A DNA stretch of 64,000 nucleotides from Chitiniphilus shinanonensis DSM 23277 (GCF_000374805.1 NZ_KB895344.1:62001-126000); one strand, 5' to 3'; numbered from the stretch's first letter, positions 18,473-27,184 are shown. The notes: generated by a model from the letters alone, not told the origin. Translations and numbers: made by a program.

Positions 18473-19033
18473 TCATTGGGCATCCTCGGGGCGTAGCGGT
18501 GAATAGGCCCAGGCGAAACTCTCCAGAAGTGCCCTGGCGTCGGCATCGAATTCCTCTCGGTAGTGATGTTGATGCGGAAACGGAATGCTTGCCTCCCCCG
18601 GAGTAAATCCAAGGGCGTCGAGTTCTGAAGAAAGCCGGATAAGCGGGCCATAAGCAAAAAGCTGATTGTGCCGATCCCAGACCACAGTGGCTTGCTCGAC
18701 CGGGGAATGTGCCCAGATGTCGAATCGCGAGTCCGAAGATAAATAGCTGCCGAACCGGCTCATGAATTCGTGGAACTGCTCCGAGGATACGGCTGGGCTC
18801 TGGTAGCGACCGGCATCGCCTTCGCCCCGAGGTGTGTGGAGTACATAAAGCAGGAAATACGGCGGTTCCAGACAGCTGACGAGGCGCGTGAAGGGGATGG
18901 GGTCGCCAAGCGGTACCCCGGCCACAATACGACGGTCTTCATCCACTGAGGAAACGTTGTAGACCGCGGGGTGCGAGTACGGCTCCCAGCTACCGGCGAT
19001 GGCGTGAGACAGTTTGCTAGGGCGAATCGACAT
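18473..19033 (-). CDS. Hypothetical protein, start codon inside a REP-like repeat
   Basis: A 186-residue soluble protein with no recognised family. It has scattered Trp/Tyr/His, an acidic middle and no signal peptide or membrane helix. Its ATG (19031-19033) lies within the dispersed repeat at 19019-19049, at a base where this copy differs from the other copies (ACATTC versus ACCTTC); an in-frame stop precedes it directly. There is no visible ribosome site, so translation may start further in. It could be a contact-inhibition- or immunity-type accessory protein, but nothing in the sequence shows that. Confidence 0.6.
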   Translation of the reverse strand: MSIRPSKLSHAIAGSWEPYSHPAVYNVSSVDEDRRIVAGVPLGDPIPFTRLVSCLEPPYFLLYVLHTPRGEGDAGRYQSPAVSSEQFHEFMSRFGSYLSSDSRFDIWAHSPVEQATVVWDRHNQLFAYGPLIRLSSELDALGFTPGEASIPFPHQHHYREEFDADARALLESFAWAYSPLRPEDAQ

Positions 19034-19049
19034 TCAAACGTGGGGTGCG
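19019..19049 (+). repeat. REP-like repeat, copy A
   Basis: AGGGCGAATCGACATTCAAA then CGTGGGGTGCG. It matches copies at 19141-19177, 42278-42323 and 46999-47047. With copy B it forms an inverted pair around an 91-bp spacer. It overlaps the start of the 18473-19033 gene. Confidence 0.8.
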
Positions 19050-19140
19050 TTGGTCCGTGGGCCGGATGGCCGCATTGTACCTCGCTTGCGGGGATGACCC
19101 CGCGGCACTCGGCACGCCTTGCCCTGCATCCCGGTCTTCG

Positions 19141-19177
19141 CCCTTCGCACCCGCGTTTGAAGGTCGATTCGCCCTAA
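19141..19177 (-). repeat. REP-like repeat, copy B
   Basis: Reverse-complement copy (TTAGGGCGAATCGACCTTCA core). Its TTAG end supplies the TAG stop of the TetR gene at 19174-19728. Confidence 0.83.
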
Positions 19178-19728
19178 GCATCGCGATTCACCAGGACCGC
19201 ATCGGTAATCACGCTGAAGAGCCGATCCGCGCGTGGTGCGTGTGAGGGTTGCTCGCGAAGCCAGGCGAGCGCCGCAATGAGGTCGAACAGTTCCGAGCCG
19301 TCGAGGTCGGCCCGAGCATTGCCATCCGCTTGCGCACGGGCCAGAAGCGAAGCCCCTGCGGCACGCAACATGACGCACGAAGCATGAAGCGCGGATTCCG
19401 GATCCTCGATTGCGCCCATCATCGGTGCGATGACACCCCGGTGTTCGTGCGTGAACGCAATGGTTTCCTGCAGCCACGACACCAGGGCTTCGTCGGAGGC
19501 GCCAGACGATTCGAGTTCCCGGGCTTTCGCCGCCAGCGCGTCGAAGCTCGAGCGCAGCAAGGCTTCGAGTAAAGCTTCGCGCGTTGGAAAGTGGCGGTAC
19601 AGCGTGCCCAGGCCGACTTCGGCTCTGCGAGCGATATCGCGCAAGGACGCATCGGCCCCTTGCTCGGTAAAGACCTCGCGGGCAGTCGCCAGTAGTTGAT
19701 CGTAGTTTTTCTTCGCATCGGCTCGCAT
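19174..19728 (-). CDS. TetR-family regulator
   Basis: A 184-residue repressor with the N-terminal TetR helix-turn-helix (ASLRDIARRAEVGLGTLYRH, about 27-46) and a variable C-terminal ligand domain. The start at 19728 (MRADAKKNYD) is preferred; the upstream in-frame extension runs through the operator palindrome. It is divergent from the oxidoreductase at 19817, and the 88-bp gap holds a 36-bp perfect palindrome. The expected role is self-repression and repression of the oxidoreductase until an electrophile or drug-like ligand binds. The stop codon comes from a REP-like repeat. Confidence 0.9.
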   Translation of the reverse strand: MRADAKKNYDQLLATAREVFTEQGADASLRDIARRAEVGLGTLYRHFPTREALLEALLRSSFDALAAKARELESSGASDEALVSWLQETIAFTHEHRGVIAPMMGAIEDPESALHASCVMLRAAGASLLARAQADGNARADLDGSELFDLIAALAWLREQPSHAPRADRLFSVITDAVLVNRDA

Positions 19729-19744
19729 AGGGCTCCTTGACAAA

Positions 19745-19780
19745 CGGAACACTGCTCCATATATATGGAGCAGTGTTCCG
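19745..19780 (+). promoter_or_regulatory. 36-bp perfect palindromic operator
   Basis: Half-site CGGAACACTGCTCCATAT is followed immediately by its exact reverse complement. It lies between divergent tetR (start 19728) and the oxidoreductase (start 19817). The centre is AT-rich and could include promoter elements. Confidence 0.9.
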
Positions 19781-19816
19781 ATAAACGATAACGCATTTCC
19801 GTTCAAGGAGAAACTC

Positions 19817-20836
19817 ATGACGGCCAACACGATGAAGGCGATTCAACAAGATAGGTTCGGCGGCCCGGAGGTGCTGCGTTACGACGATGCGCCGATACCG
19901 GAACTGAAGCCCGGAGAAGTACTGGTGCGGGTTCACGCCGTAGGCATCAATCCGCCGGATTGGTACCTGCGCGACGGTTACAAGATGCTGCCGCCAGCAT
20001 GGCGGCCTCAGTTGACCTTTCCCCTGATCCTGGGGACCGATATTTCGGGTGTGGTGGCGTCGGTCGCCGATGACGTCGGGGCCTTCACCGTTGGGGACGA
20101 AGTGTATGCGATGACCCGGTTCCCCGACGGCGCTGCGGGAGGCAGTCGTGCGTATGCGGAATACGTGAGCGTGCCCGCGTCGGACGTTGCGCTCAAGCCG
20201 GCTGGCATCGATCACGTGCATGCTGCCGCCGCGCCGATGTCCTTGCTGACCGCGTGGCAGTTCCTGGTCGATCTGGGCCACGACGAGCCCAATCCGCTCC
20301 AACCGACCCGACATGAGCCGGTACCGCTTGTTGGCAGGACGGTTCTCGTGAACGGCGCTGCGGGGGGCGTCGGGCATTTCGCGGTGCAAGTGGCCAAGTT
20401 GAAGGGCGCGCGCGTGATCGCCATTGCGTCCGGCAAGCACGAGACGCTTCTGCGCGAGCTGGGTGCGGACGAGATCATCGACTACACCAAGACCGCTCCC
20501 GAGGACGTTGTCCGCGACATCGATCTTGTCGTCGATTCGGTTGGCGGCCCGACCACGGATCGTTTCCTGCGCACGATCAGGCGGGGCGGTGCCCTGTTCC
20601 CTGTGTTCCCGTTGGGTTTTTCCAGTGCGGAGGAGGCCAGGAGGCTGGGCGTCACTGTCTCGGCAACCCAGGTGCGCTCGAATGGTGCGCAGCTTGCGGA
20701 ACTTGGCCGTTTACTCGACGACGGGACGATTCGTGTCGTGATCGACAGCACCTATCCGCTTGCCGATGCCGGCAGGGCGCACGAACGGGCGGCCCGTGGG
20801 CATATTCAAGGCAAGCTCGTCCTCGAGGTTCGATGA
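19817..20836 (+). CDS. Zinc-independent NADP-dependent alcohol dehydrogenase / quinone oxidoreductase
   Basis: A 339-residue MDR-superfamily oxidoreductase. The GroES-like domain has AVGINPPDWYLRDG and PLILGTDISGVV. The Rossmann part has VNGAAGGVGHFAVQVAK (cofactor loop), then GADEIIDYTK. Structural and catalytic zinc cysteines are absent, as in the quinone oxidoreductase branch. AAGGAG lies 6 bases before the ATG. The divergent TetR and palindrome imply inducible expression against reactive carbonyls or quinones (inference). Confidence 0.9.
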   Translation: MTANTMKAIQQDRFGGPEVLRYDDAPIPELKPGEVLVRVHAVGINPPDWYLRDGYKMLPPAWRPQLTFPLILGTDISGVVASVADDVGAFTVGDEVYAMTRFPDGAAGGSRAYAEYVSVPASDVALKPAGIDHVHAAAAPMSLLTAWQFLVDLGHDEPNPLQPTRHEPVPLVGRTVLVNGAAGGVGHFAVQVAKLKGARVIAIASGKHETLLRELGADEIIDYTKTAPEDVVRDIDLVVDSVGGPTTDRFLRTIRRGGALFPVFPLGFSSAEEARRLGVTVSATQVRSNGAQLAELGRLLDDGTIRVVIDSTYPLADAGRAHERAARGHIQGKLVLEVR

Positions 20837-21008
20837 ATCAGGTTGATCAAAGGGCTCCCGGCAACGTCTGGCAGGGATTCGCGAGGAGGTGTACGTGTTT
20901 GCGGGCCGTGGCCCGGACCGGTGCTTCGTCAGAATCGAGGAAATCGCGCTGGCTCTTGAATCGTAACGGGGAAGTGATCGGTGCCTGTGCTGCTCGCGAC
21001 GACGGCTC
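20837..21008 (+). other. Spacer with a possible gene remnant
   Basis: One frame reads REEVYVFAGRGPDRCFVRIE followed by EIALALES and a stop, with no start codon. It looks protein-like and could be a decayed C-terminus, but I cannot place it in a family. Confidence 0.25.
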
Positions 21009-21581
21009 TTAGCCCGGATCTCTTGCCTGCGGCACGCTGATGCCATTGAGGAACAAGTCCGCCAAATGAGTGATCCGCGATTTCGATGAATCGTTCTGTT
21101 CGACGGCAAGCGAAATCGCGGTGGCGACGTACACGATATCGTCGAAAGTGACATCGCCGCGAATCGCGCCGGCTTGCTGCGCACGACGAAGGAGCCTTTG
21201 TCCTTCCTCGGCCGTCGCGTGGCAGCCGGGCGTGCCGCTTTGCAAAACCGTTCCGAGCGACGTCGCGATGCCGCGATAGGTGCTCGTATTCGTCACCAGG
21301 TCTTCGAGATAGGCACGCACGGCGCTGGCGGGGCCATGCTCGGCATCCCGCGCGCGGCTTGCCGCGGCAAAGGACAAGAGCCGCGCATCGTAGGTGGCGG
21401 CCAACAACGCCTCGCGCGTCGGAAAGCGCCGGTACAGCGTTCCGATCCCGACCCCCGCGCGCTTGGCTACATCTTCCAGCGAAGCGCCGGCGCCTCGTTC
21501 CAGGAACACCTCATCGGCCGCAGCGAGGATGCGCTCGCGGTTGCGTTGGGCGTCGGCGCGCAGCGCGGATGAGTCGTCCAC
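21009..21581 (-). CDS. TetR-family regulator (second divergon)
   Basis: A 190-residue TetR repressor: helix-turn-helix ASLEDVAKRAGVGIGTLYRR, then a C-terminal domain of the TetR_C_33-like type. The GTG at 21581 (VDDSSALRADAQRN) fits, with AGAGAG upstream. The longer ATG frame to 21656 would be encoded by the operators themselves. It is divergent from the SDR at 21669/21697-22413 and likely its repressor. It resembles the TetR at 19174-19728 in length and layout but is not a close copy. Confidence 0.88.
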   Translation of the reverse strand: MDDSSALRADAQRNRERILAAADEVFLERGAGASLEDVAKRAGVGIGTLYRRFPTREALLAATYDARLLSFAAASRARDAEHGPASAVRAYLEDLVTNTSTYRGIATSLGTVLQSGTPGCHATAEEGQRLLRRAQQAGAIRGDVTFDDIVYVATAISLAVEQNDSSKSRITHLADLFLNGISVPQARDPG

Positions 21582-21594
21582 TGGTCTCTCTCGT

Positions 21595-21650
21595 CTCCAC
21601 TTGTAAAGCGGAGGGTAGCTCCATATTATAAGTGGAGCAATCCTCCACTT
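21595..21650 (+). promoter_or_regulatory. Tandem palindromic operators for the second TetR
   Basis: Two 19-bp near-palindromes, CTCCACTTGTAAAGCGGAG (21595-21613) and CTCCATATTATAAGTGGAG (21619-21637), have centres 24 bp apart. A third half-site CTCCACTT is at 21643-21650. All lie between the divergent TetR and SDR genes. Confidence 0.78.
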
Positions 21651-21668
21651 GAACAAAGGGCACTGGAA

Positions 21669-22413
21669 ATGGCAAAGCGATTCGAGAGCAAGGTCGGTGG
21701 TGGTGACGGGCGGCAGCGACGGTATCGGGCTGGCGACGGCCAGGCACTTCGCGGCGGAGGGCGCGCACGTCTACGTGACGGCGCGCCGGCAGGAACCGCT
21801 GGACGCAGCGGTGAAGGAAATTGGTAACGGCGTCGTCGGCGTACGGGGCGATGTTGCCAACCTCGCCGACCTTGACCGATTGTACGAACGCATCCGGCGC
21901 GACCACGGCCGGGTCGACGTGGTATTTGCCAATGCAGGGATTTCCGAGTCCTTGGCGCTCGATGCGATCGACGAGGCGCACTTCGACCGAGTGTTCGGCG
22001 TCAACGTCAAGGGCTTGGTCTTCACCGTGCAGAAGGCGCTGCCGCTGATGACCCGCGGCGGTGCGGTGATCCTGCCCGGCTCGGTGGCCGGCAGCAAAGG
22101 CATTCCGGGCCTGTCGATCTACAGCGCGACCAAGGCCGCGATCCGCTCACTCGCACGTACCTGGACCGCCGACCTGAAAGACCGTGGCATCCGCGTGAAC
22201 GTGGTGGCGCCCGGCTTCATCCTCACTCCGGGCATGCAGCGGTATCTGCAGGACAATGCGGGCGCGAATGCGGCGCTGACCCAGATGACGCCATTGGCGC
22301 GGCTGGGTGGGACGGAAGAAGTCGCCAAGGCGGTGCTGTTCCTGGCCTCGGACGAAAGCAGCTTCGTCGCTGGCGGCGAGCTGTTTGTGGATGGCGGCGT
22401 CACAGCCGTTTGA
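21669..22413 (+). pseudogene. Short-chain dehydrogenase with an apparent 1-base frameshift at codon 10
   Basis: A classical SDR of about 248 residues: TGGSDGIG cofactor loop, NAGIS, catalytic SVAGSKG and YSATK, and terminal VDGGVTAV. The natural start is ATG 21669, giving MAKRFESKV, but an extra G at about 21696 shifts frame before VVVTGG. Removing one G yields the family-typical MAKRFESKV-VVVTGGSDGIG. The conserved frame is otherwise open to 22413 and can only be reached from a TTG at 21649 that lies in the operator. Either a sequencing error, a recent mutation, or an unusual start. The rest of the gene is intact. Confidence 0.75.
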
Positions 22414-22432
22414 GCCAAAACGCCCAATAAAG

Positions 22433-22460
22433 CATAAAGCGGCCATCAGGCCGCTTTATG
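22433..22460. terminator. Hairpin between SDR and tRNA-Ala
   Basis: A 12-bp perfect stem CATAAAGCGGCC/GGCCGCTTTATG with an ATCA loop lies between convergent transcription units. The flanking T runs are weak. Confidence 0.75.
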
Positions 22461-22500
22461 TTCAACTGCACACCAGCCGTGTAGGCCGGCTTGGGATATC

Positions 22501-22576
<76 letters not shown>

Positions 22577-22597
22577 AAGAAACGCAACGATAATGAA

Positions 22598-22623
22598 GCG
22601 CCCGGCTGGCGTCAACCGGGCGC
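22598..22623 (-). other. Hairpin between secA and tRNA-Ala
   Basis: GCGCCCGG/CCGGGCGC with a 10-base loop, 7 bases past the secA stop. It lacks a T run, so it may be a processing or stability hairpin rather than a terminator. Confidence 0.55.
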
Positions 22624-22629
22624 CTGTGG

Positions 22630-25371
22630 TCAGGCGAGCTGGCCGTGGCAGTGCTTGAACTTCTTGCCGGAACCGCACGGGCACGGGTCGTTGCGGCCCA
22701 CGCCGGCGAACTGCACGCCCGGTCCGCCTTGTGCCTGCATCGCGGCCAGGATCGCGGCCTTGATCTGTTCCTCGTCGCCGGAGGCCAGCAGTGCTTCGAT
22801 GTCGGCGTGCTGGAACTGCATCGCGGATTCGGGCACGGCGGTCGGGGCCACGGCGTCGACGTCGGCCTGCGAGCGCACTTCGACGTTCATCACGATGCGC
22901 ACCACGTCGCGCTTCACGCTGTCGAGCAGGTTCTGGAACAGCTCGAATGCCTCGCGCTTGTATTCCTGCTTGGGGTTCTTCTGTGCGTAGCCGCGCAGGT
23001 GGATGCCCTGACGCAGGTGGTCCAGCGCGGACAGGTGCTCGCGCCAGCTGTGGTCCAGGTGTTGCAGCAGCACCGCGCGCTCGAACTGGCGGAAGGTGGC
23101 TTCGCCGGCCTCGGCCACCTTGGCGTCGTAGAACTCGGTGGCCAGCGCCTGGATGCGACCCTTGATGGCTTCGTCCGACAGATCGGGCTGATCCTTCAGC
23201 CACTGGCCCACCGGGGCGCTGAGGCCGTACTCGGATAGCGCCTTTTCCAGGCCCGGCAGATCCCATTGTTCTTCCATGGCGTCCGGCGGCACGTGCTGCT
23301 CGAACAGGTCGTCGAAGAACGCGTTGCGCATCGCGGCGATGGTATCGGTCACGTTGTCCGATTCCAGCAGCTCGTTGCGCTGGGTGTAGATGGCGCGGCG
23401 CTGGTCGTTGGCGACGTCGTCGTATTCCAGCAGTTGCTTGCGGATATCGTAGTTGCGGCCTTCCACCTTGCGCTGTGCCGATTCGATGGCGCGGCTGACG
23501 ATGCCGGCTTCGATGGGCTCGCCCTCGGGCATCTTCAGCTTGTCCATGACGAAGGCGACGCGCTCGCCGGCGAAGATGCGCAGCAGCGGATCTTCCAGGC
23601 TGAGGTAGAAGCGGCTGGAGCCGGGGTCGCCCTGACGGCCGGAACGGCCGCGCAGCTGGTTGTCGATGCGGCGCGATTCGTGGCGTTCGGAGCCGATGAT
23701 GTGCAGGCCGCCGGCCGCCACCACCTTCTCGTGCTCGACCTTCCAGTCGCTGCGCAGCGCGTCGATGCGGCTGCGGCGGCTGACTTCGTCCAGCGCCTCG
23801 TCCTGCTCGATCACGCGGATATCGCGTTCGATGTTGCCGCCCAGCACGATGTCGGTGCCGCGGCCGGCCATGTTGGTGGCGATGGTGACTTGGCCGGGAC
23901 GGCCAGCCTGCGCCACGATCTCGGCTTCCTTGGCGTGGTGCTTGGCGTTGAGCACGTTGTGCGGCACGCCGGCCTTCTTCAGCAGTTCGGACAGCTGTTC
24001 GGACTGCTCGATCGAGGTGGTACCCACCAGCACCGGCTGGCCGCGTTCAACGCAGCCCTTGATGTCCTCGATGATGGCGTTGTTCTTCTCGGCGGTGGTC
24101 TTGAACACCTGATCCTGGCGATCCTGGCGGATCATCGGGCGGTTGGTCGGGATGATCACCGTTTCCAGGCCGTAGATCTGCTGGAATTCGTAGGCTTCGG
24201 TATCTGCCGTACCGGTCATGCCGGCCAGCTTGCCGTACATGCGGAAGTAGTTCTGCAGGGTGATGGTGGCGAGGGTCTGGTTTTCCTGCTTGATCTCGAC
24301 GCCTTCCTTGGCTTCCACCGCCTGGTGCAGGCCCTCGGACCAGCGGCGGCCGGACATCAGGCGGCCGGTGAATTCGTCGACGATCACCACTTCGCCGTCC
24401 AACACCACGTATTGCTGGTCGCGCTGGTACAGCGCGTGGGCGCGCAGCGCCGCGTACAGATGGTGCATCAGGCTGATGTGCTGCGCGGCGTACAGGCTTT
24501 CGCCCTCGCCCAGCATGCCCATCTCGGTGAGGATGGTTTCGACCTTCTCGTGGCCGGCTTCGGACAGCAGCACCGAGTTGGCCTTTTCGTCCACCCAGTA
24601 GTCGCCTTCGCCTTCCTCGGTTTCCTGGCGGGCGAGCTGCGGCGGGATGATGTTCATCCGCACGTAGAGATCGGTGCTGTCCTCGGCGGGGCCGGAGATG
24701 ATCAGCGGGGTACGAGCCTCGTCGATCAGGATCGAGTCCACTTCGTCGACGATGGCGTACGACAGCTCGCGCTGCACGCGCTCGCCCGGCGTGAACACCA
24801 TGTTGTCGCGCAGGTAGTCGAAGCCGAATTCGTTGTTGGTGCCGTAGGTGATGTCGCAGGCGTAGGCGGCCTGCTTGTCGTCGTGCGGCATCTGGCCGAG
24901 GTTCACGCCGCAGGACAGGCCCAGGAAGTTGAACAGGCGGCCCATGGTATTGGCGTCGCGCTGGGCCAGGTAGTCGTTGACGGTGATGACGTGCACGCCC
25001 TTGCCGGAGAGGGCATTGAGGTAGGCGGGCAGGGTGGCGACCAGCGTCTTGCCTTCGCCGGTGCGCATTTCGGAAATCTTGCCCTGGTGCAGGGCGATGC
25101 CGCCGATCAACTGGACGTCGAAGTGGCGCATGCCCAGCGAGCGCTTGGCGCCTTCGCGGCAGACGGCAAAGGCTTCGGGCAGGATGGCGTCGAGTGCTTC
25201 GCCCTTGGCGACCCGCTCGCGGAACTCGGCGGTCTTGGCCTGCAGCGCCTCGTCCGACAACGGTTCGATCTGCGCTTCCAGTGCGTTGATCTTGGCGACG
25301 ATGCTGCCGTATTGCTTGAGCAGGCGATCATTGCGGCTACCGAATACTTTCTTGAGCAGAGTCGAAATCAT
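22630..25371 (-). CDS. secA: Protein translocase ATPase SecA
   Basis: Motor of the Sec export pathway, driving preproteins through SecYEG. The 913-residue length is normal. MRTGEGKTL is Walker [17 protein letters not shown]alker B/DEAD motif II, the preprotein cross-linking domain follows (about 230-370), [10 protein letters not shown] and [10 protein letters not shown] are NBD2 motifs, and the C-terminus carries the zinc-binding tail [14 protein letters not shown] that contacts SecB. The gene lies beside an M23 peptidase and dciA, a conserved betaproteobacterial neighbourhood. The 170-bp leader to the M23 stop contains a GGCTCGT/ACGAGCC hairpin at 25500-25521. Confidence 0.97.
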   Translation of the reverse strand: MISTLLKKVFGSRNDRLLKQYGSIVAKINALEAQIEPLSDEALQAKTAEFRERVAKGEALDAILPEAFAVCREGAKRSLGMRHFDVQLIGGIALHQGKISEMRTGEGKTLVATLPAYLNALSGKGVHVITVNDYLAQRDANTMGRLFNFLGLSCGVNLGQMPHDDKQAAYACDITYGTNNEFGFDYLRDNMVFTPGERVQRELSYAIVDEVDSILIDEARTPLIISGPAEDSTDLYVRMNIIPPQLARQETEEGEGDYWVDEKANSVLLSEAGHEKVETILTEMGMLGEGESLYAAQHISLMHHLYAALRAHALYQRDQQYVVLDGEVVIVDEFTGRLMSGRRWSEGLHQAVEAKEGVEIKQENQTLATITLQNYFRMYGKLAGMTGTADTEAYEFQQIYGLETVIIPTNRPMIRQDRQDQVFKTTAEKNNAIIEDIKGCVERGQPVLVGTTSIEQSEQLSELLKKAGVPHNVLNAKHHAKEAEIVAQAGRPGQVTIATNMAGRGTDIVLGGNIERDIRVIEQDEALDEVSRRSRIDALRSDWKVEHEKVVAAGGLHIIGSERHESRRIDNQLRGRSGRQGDPGSSRFYLSLEDPLLRIFAGERVAFVMDKLKMPEGEPIEAGIVSRAIESAQRKVEGRNYDIRKQLLEYDDVANDQRRAIYTQRNELLESDNVTDTIAAMRNAFFDDLFEQHVPPDAMEEQWDLPGLEKALSEYGLSAPVGQWLKDQPDLSDEAIKGRIQALATEFYDAKVAEAGEATFRQFERAVLLQHLDHSWREHLSALDHLRQGIHLRGYAQKNPKQEYKREAFELFQNLLDSVKRDVVRIVMNVEVRSQADVDAVAPTAVPESAMQFQHADIEALLASGDEEQIKAAILAAMQAQGGPGVQFAGVGRNDPCPCGSGKKFKHCHGQLA

Positions 25372-25541
25372 GTCCGTTGCCAGCTTCCCGCTATCGGGCG
25401 GTGTTTTTAGTTAGAACAACGGCGGTAGGGATAACCCTCCGCCGCATGTGCACGTTGTCTCCAGATGGGGTGTCCCCACTGGATTTCCATCCCCCTGCGG
25501 GCTCGTCGATCAGAACGAGCCGCTCAGCATGAGATCGGCTG

Positions 25542-26429
25542 CTAGTCGCTTGCCGCCACCGCCGTTTCCCGACTTACCGCCTCGGGCTTCATGAAGCGCA
25601 GCGGATTCTGGGCCACGTTCTTGTAGCGGATTTCGAAGTGCAGGTGAGGCCCGGTGGAGCGGCCGGTACTGCCCACTTCGGCGATCTTCTGCCCGGCGGC
25701 GACCTTGTCGCCCACCGACACCAGCAGGCGGCTGGCATGGGCGTAACGGCTGGTCAAACCGTTCTCGTGGCTGAGGTCGATCATATTACCATACTGGGGG
25801 TGGTAGGCCGCGTAGACCACGGTGCCTGCGGCGGCGGCGTGGATCGGGGTGCCCACCGGGCCGACGAAGTCGATGCCTTCGTGGAAGTTCTGCCGGGCGG
25901 TGAAGGGATCGATGCGCCAGCCGAAACTGGAGGATTGCAGGCCGGTGGCCAGCGGGGCGCGCGTCGGCAATTGCCAGCCTTGCGGACGCAGCAGCATGGT
26001 TTCCGCCAGCGTCATGTGGTCGAGGTAGGCGTCGGCCTGGTCGGTGGACTGGTTCAACAGGTGCGAGACATCGTTGAAGCTGAGTGCCCGATCCGGCTTT
26101 TCCAGACCGCCCGTCGGTGCCGGTTGGCTGGAAAGAAAGGGTTTGACGTCGATGCCGGTCTTCAGGCCGACCTGCCGCGCCAGACCGTCCAGGCGGATCA
26201 GCTTGGCCTGCAACTCGCCCAGCTTGATCGCCAGCACGTCGAGGTCGGCGCTCTTGGGCGGCTGGCTGAGGCGGAACAGCCGCGGCGCCTCGCCCTGATG
26301 CAGCAGCATTCCGGCGCCGACACCCAGCGTGCCGGCACCCACGGCGATCAGCAGACCGACGGCCGCCAGGGAATACGGTCCCAGATGCAATGCGCTGGAG
26401 AACCGGTTTGAAACCAGAATAATATTCAT
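25542..26429 (-). CDS. M23-family peptidoglycan peptidase, membrane anchored
   Basis: A 295-residue LytM/M23 protein. One N-terminal transmembrane helix (about 20-45) is followed by a periplasmic helical region and the peptidase domain. SSFGWRIDPF opens the domain, HEGIDF gives the first zinc ligands (H-x3-D), and HLHFEIR the HxH motif; a central His is in SRYAHAS. All ligands are present, so it could be active rather than an EnvC-like activator. ATG at 26429 has GGGGGAG upstream; a longer in-frame start was rejected. Divergent from dciA, with only 29 bp between start codons. Confidence 0.92.
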   Translation of the reverse strand: MNIILVSNRFSSALHLGPYSLAAVGLLIAVGAGTLGVGAGMLLHQGEAPRLFRLSQPPKSADLDVLAIKLGELQAKLIRLDGLARQVGLKTGIDVKPFLSSQPAPTGGLEKPDRALSFNDVSHLLNQSTDQADAYLDHMTLAETMLLRPQGWQLPTRAPLATGLQSSSFGWRIDPFTARQNFHEGIDFVGPVGTPIHAAAAGTVVYAAYHPQYGNMIDLSHENGLTSRYAHASRLLVSVGDKVAAGQKIAEVGSTGRSTGPHLHFEIRYKNVAQNPLRFMKPEAVSRETAVAASD

Positions 26430-26458
26430 CGAACTCCCCCTCTCGTGCCTTCTTCTTG

Positions 26459-26896
26459 ATGTCAGCCCGTTCCTCGAAACCAAGGTTTGTCGGCCAGAAT
26501 CGGCAATTGTCGCGACTGGTGGCGCAGGTGGACGAACTCAATCGTCTGCTTGCGACGGTGCGCGGCGCCTTGCCGCCCGCGCTGGCCGCAACCTGCATTG
26601 CCGTGGCGCTGGAAAACGGGGTGCTTCAAGTGGGCGTGACCTCCTCGGCGGCGGCGGCGAGGCTGAAACTCTCGGGCGAAGCCATCGTAGAGGCCGTGTG
26701 TCAGGCTGGCTGGCACGCTACCGCAATCCGACCCCGCGTGCAAGTTGAGTTACAACGCCAAAAAGCGAGGCGCACCAAGGACTTAAGCATTCCCCCTGCT
26801 GCGGTTGAAGCATTCGGGCAGCTTGCCGAAAGGCTGGATCGCGGACCGTTGCGCGACGCCGTATTGAGGCTTGCCAAGCGTCATCGGTCGCGCTGA
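26459..26896 (+). CDS. dciA: DciA-family protein (DUF721), replicative helicase loader type
   Basis: A 145-residue DUF721 protein. The first ~90 residues match the DciA core (L-N-x-L-L-x-x-V-x-x-x-LP, then AVALENGVLQVGVTSSAAAARL). The tail is basic, ending RLAKRHRSR. DciA proteins help load DnaB helicase in bacteria lacking DnaC/DnaI. The ATG at 26459 is preferred over the TTG one codon earlier. The dciA / M23 / secA order is a known proteobacterial arrangement. Confidence 0.85.
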   Translation: MSARSSKPRFVGQNRQLSRLVAQVDELNRLLATVRGALPPALAATCIAVALENGVLQVGVTSSAAAARLKLSGEAIVEAVCQAGWHATAIRPRVQVELQRQKARRTKDLSIPPAAVEAFGQLAERLDRGPLRDAVLRLAKRHRSR

Positions 26897-26970
26897 AGCC
26901 GGCGGCAACCGGGTGCATCCGTCAGGATCGGAATGTACCGATGGTTGAATTGCTTCTCCGGGCGGGCGGA

Positions 26971-27003
26971 CAAAAAAATGCCGGGCTCGATGGGAGCCCG
27001 GCA
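26971..27003 (-). terminator. Orphan terminator reading on the minus strand
   Basis: A 10-bp stem TGCCGGGCTC/GAGCCCGGCA with a 5-base loop. On the minus strand it is followed by TTTTTTT. No minus-strand gene feeds it, so it may end a small RNA. Confidence 0.7.
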
Positions 27004-27178
27004 ATCAGGGAGGAGATGAGCAAAATGCGCGCGTCGCTCGGGGGAAGCGACGATGAATCGCACACGGGATAAGAGTGGGGTCGGCACGTCGAGTTCCCAG
27101 CCTCACCGTGAAAATTTACCGTGCTCCCGCTGGCTCCTCCGCCCCGTCGCTATCGCATGGCGCCGCGATTTTGGTCGT

Positions 27179-27184
27179 TATAAT
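27179..27184 (+). promoter_or_regulatory. Putative -10 box of uppP
   Basis: A TATAAT hexamer lies 33 bp before the uppP ATG. No good -35 is seen at 17 bp. Confidence 0.5.

Noticed and set aside
20837..21008. Protein-like stretch REEVYVFAG as a DUF4331 remnant
   Set aside because: Only about 30 codons with vague similarity and no start; kept as a low-confidence note, not a gene call.
23266..25410. Plus-strand 714-codon open frame opposite secA
   Set aside because: Antisense shadow of a conserved gene; no domain-like sequence and biased His/Val/Asp composition.
26881..27087. Minus-strand ORF beginning MPTPLLSRVRF
   Set aside because: It reads straight through the orphan terminator and into dciA; no ribosome site.
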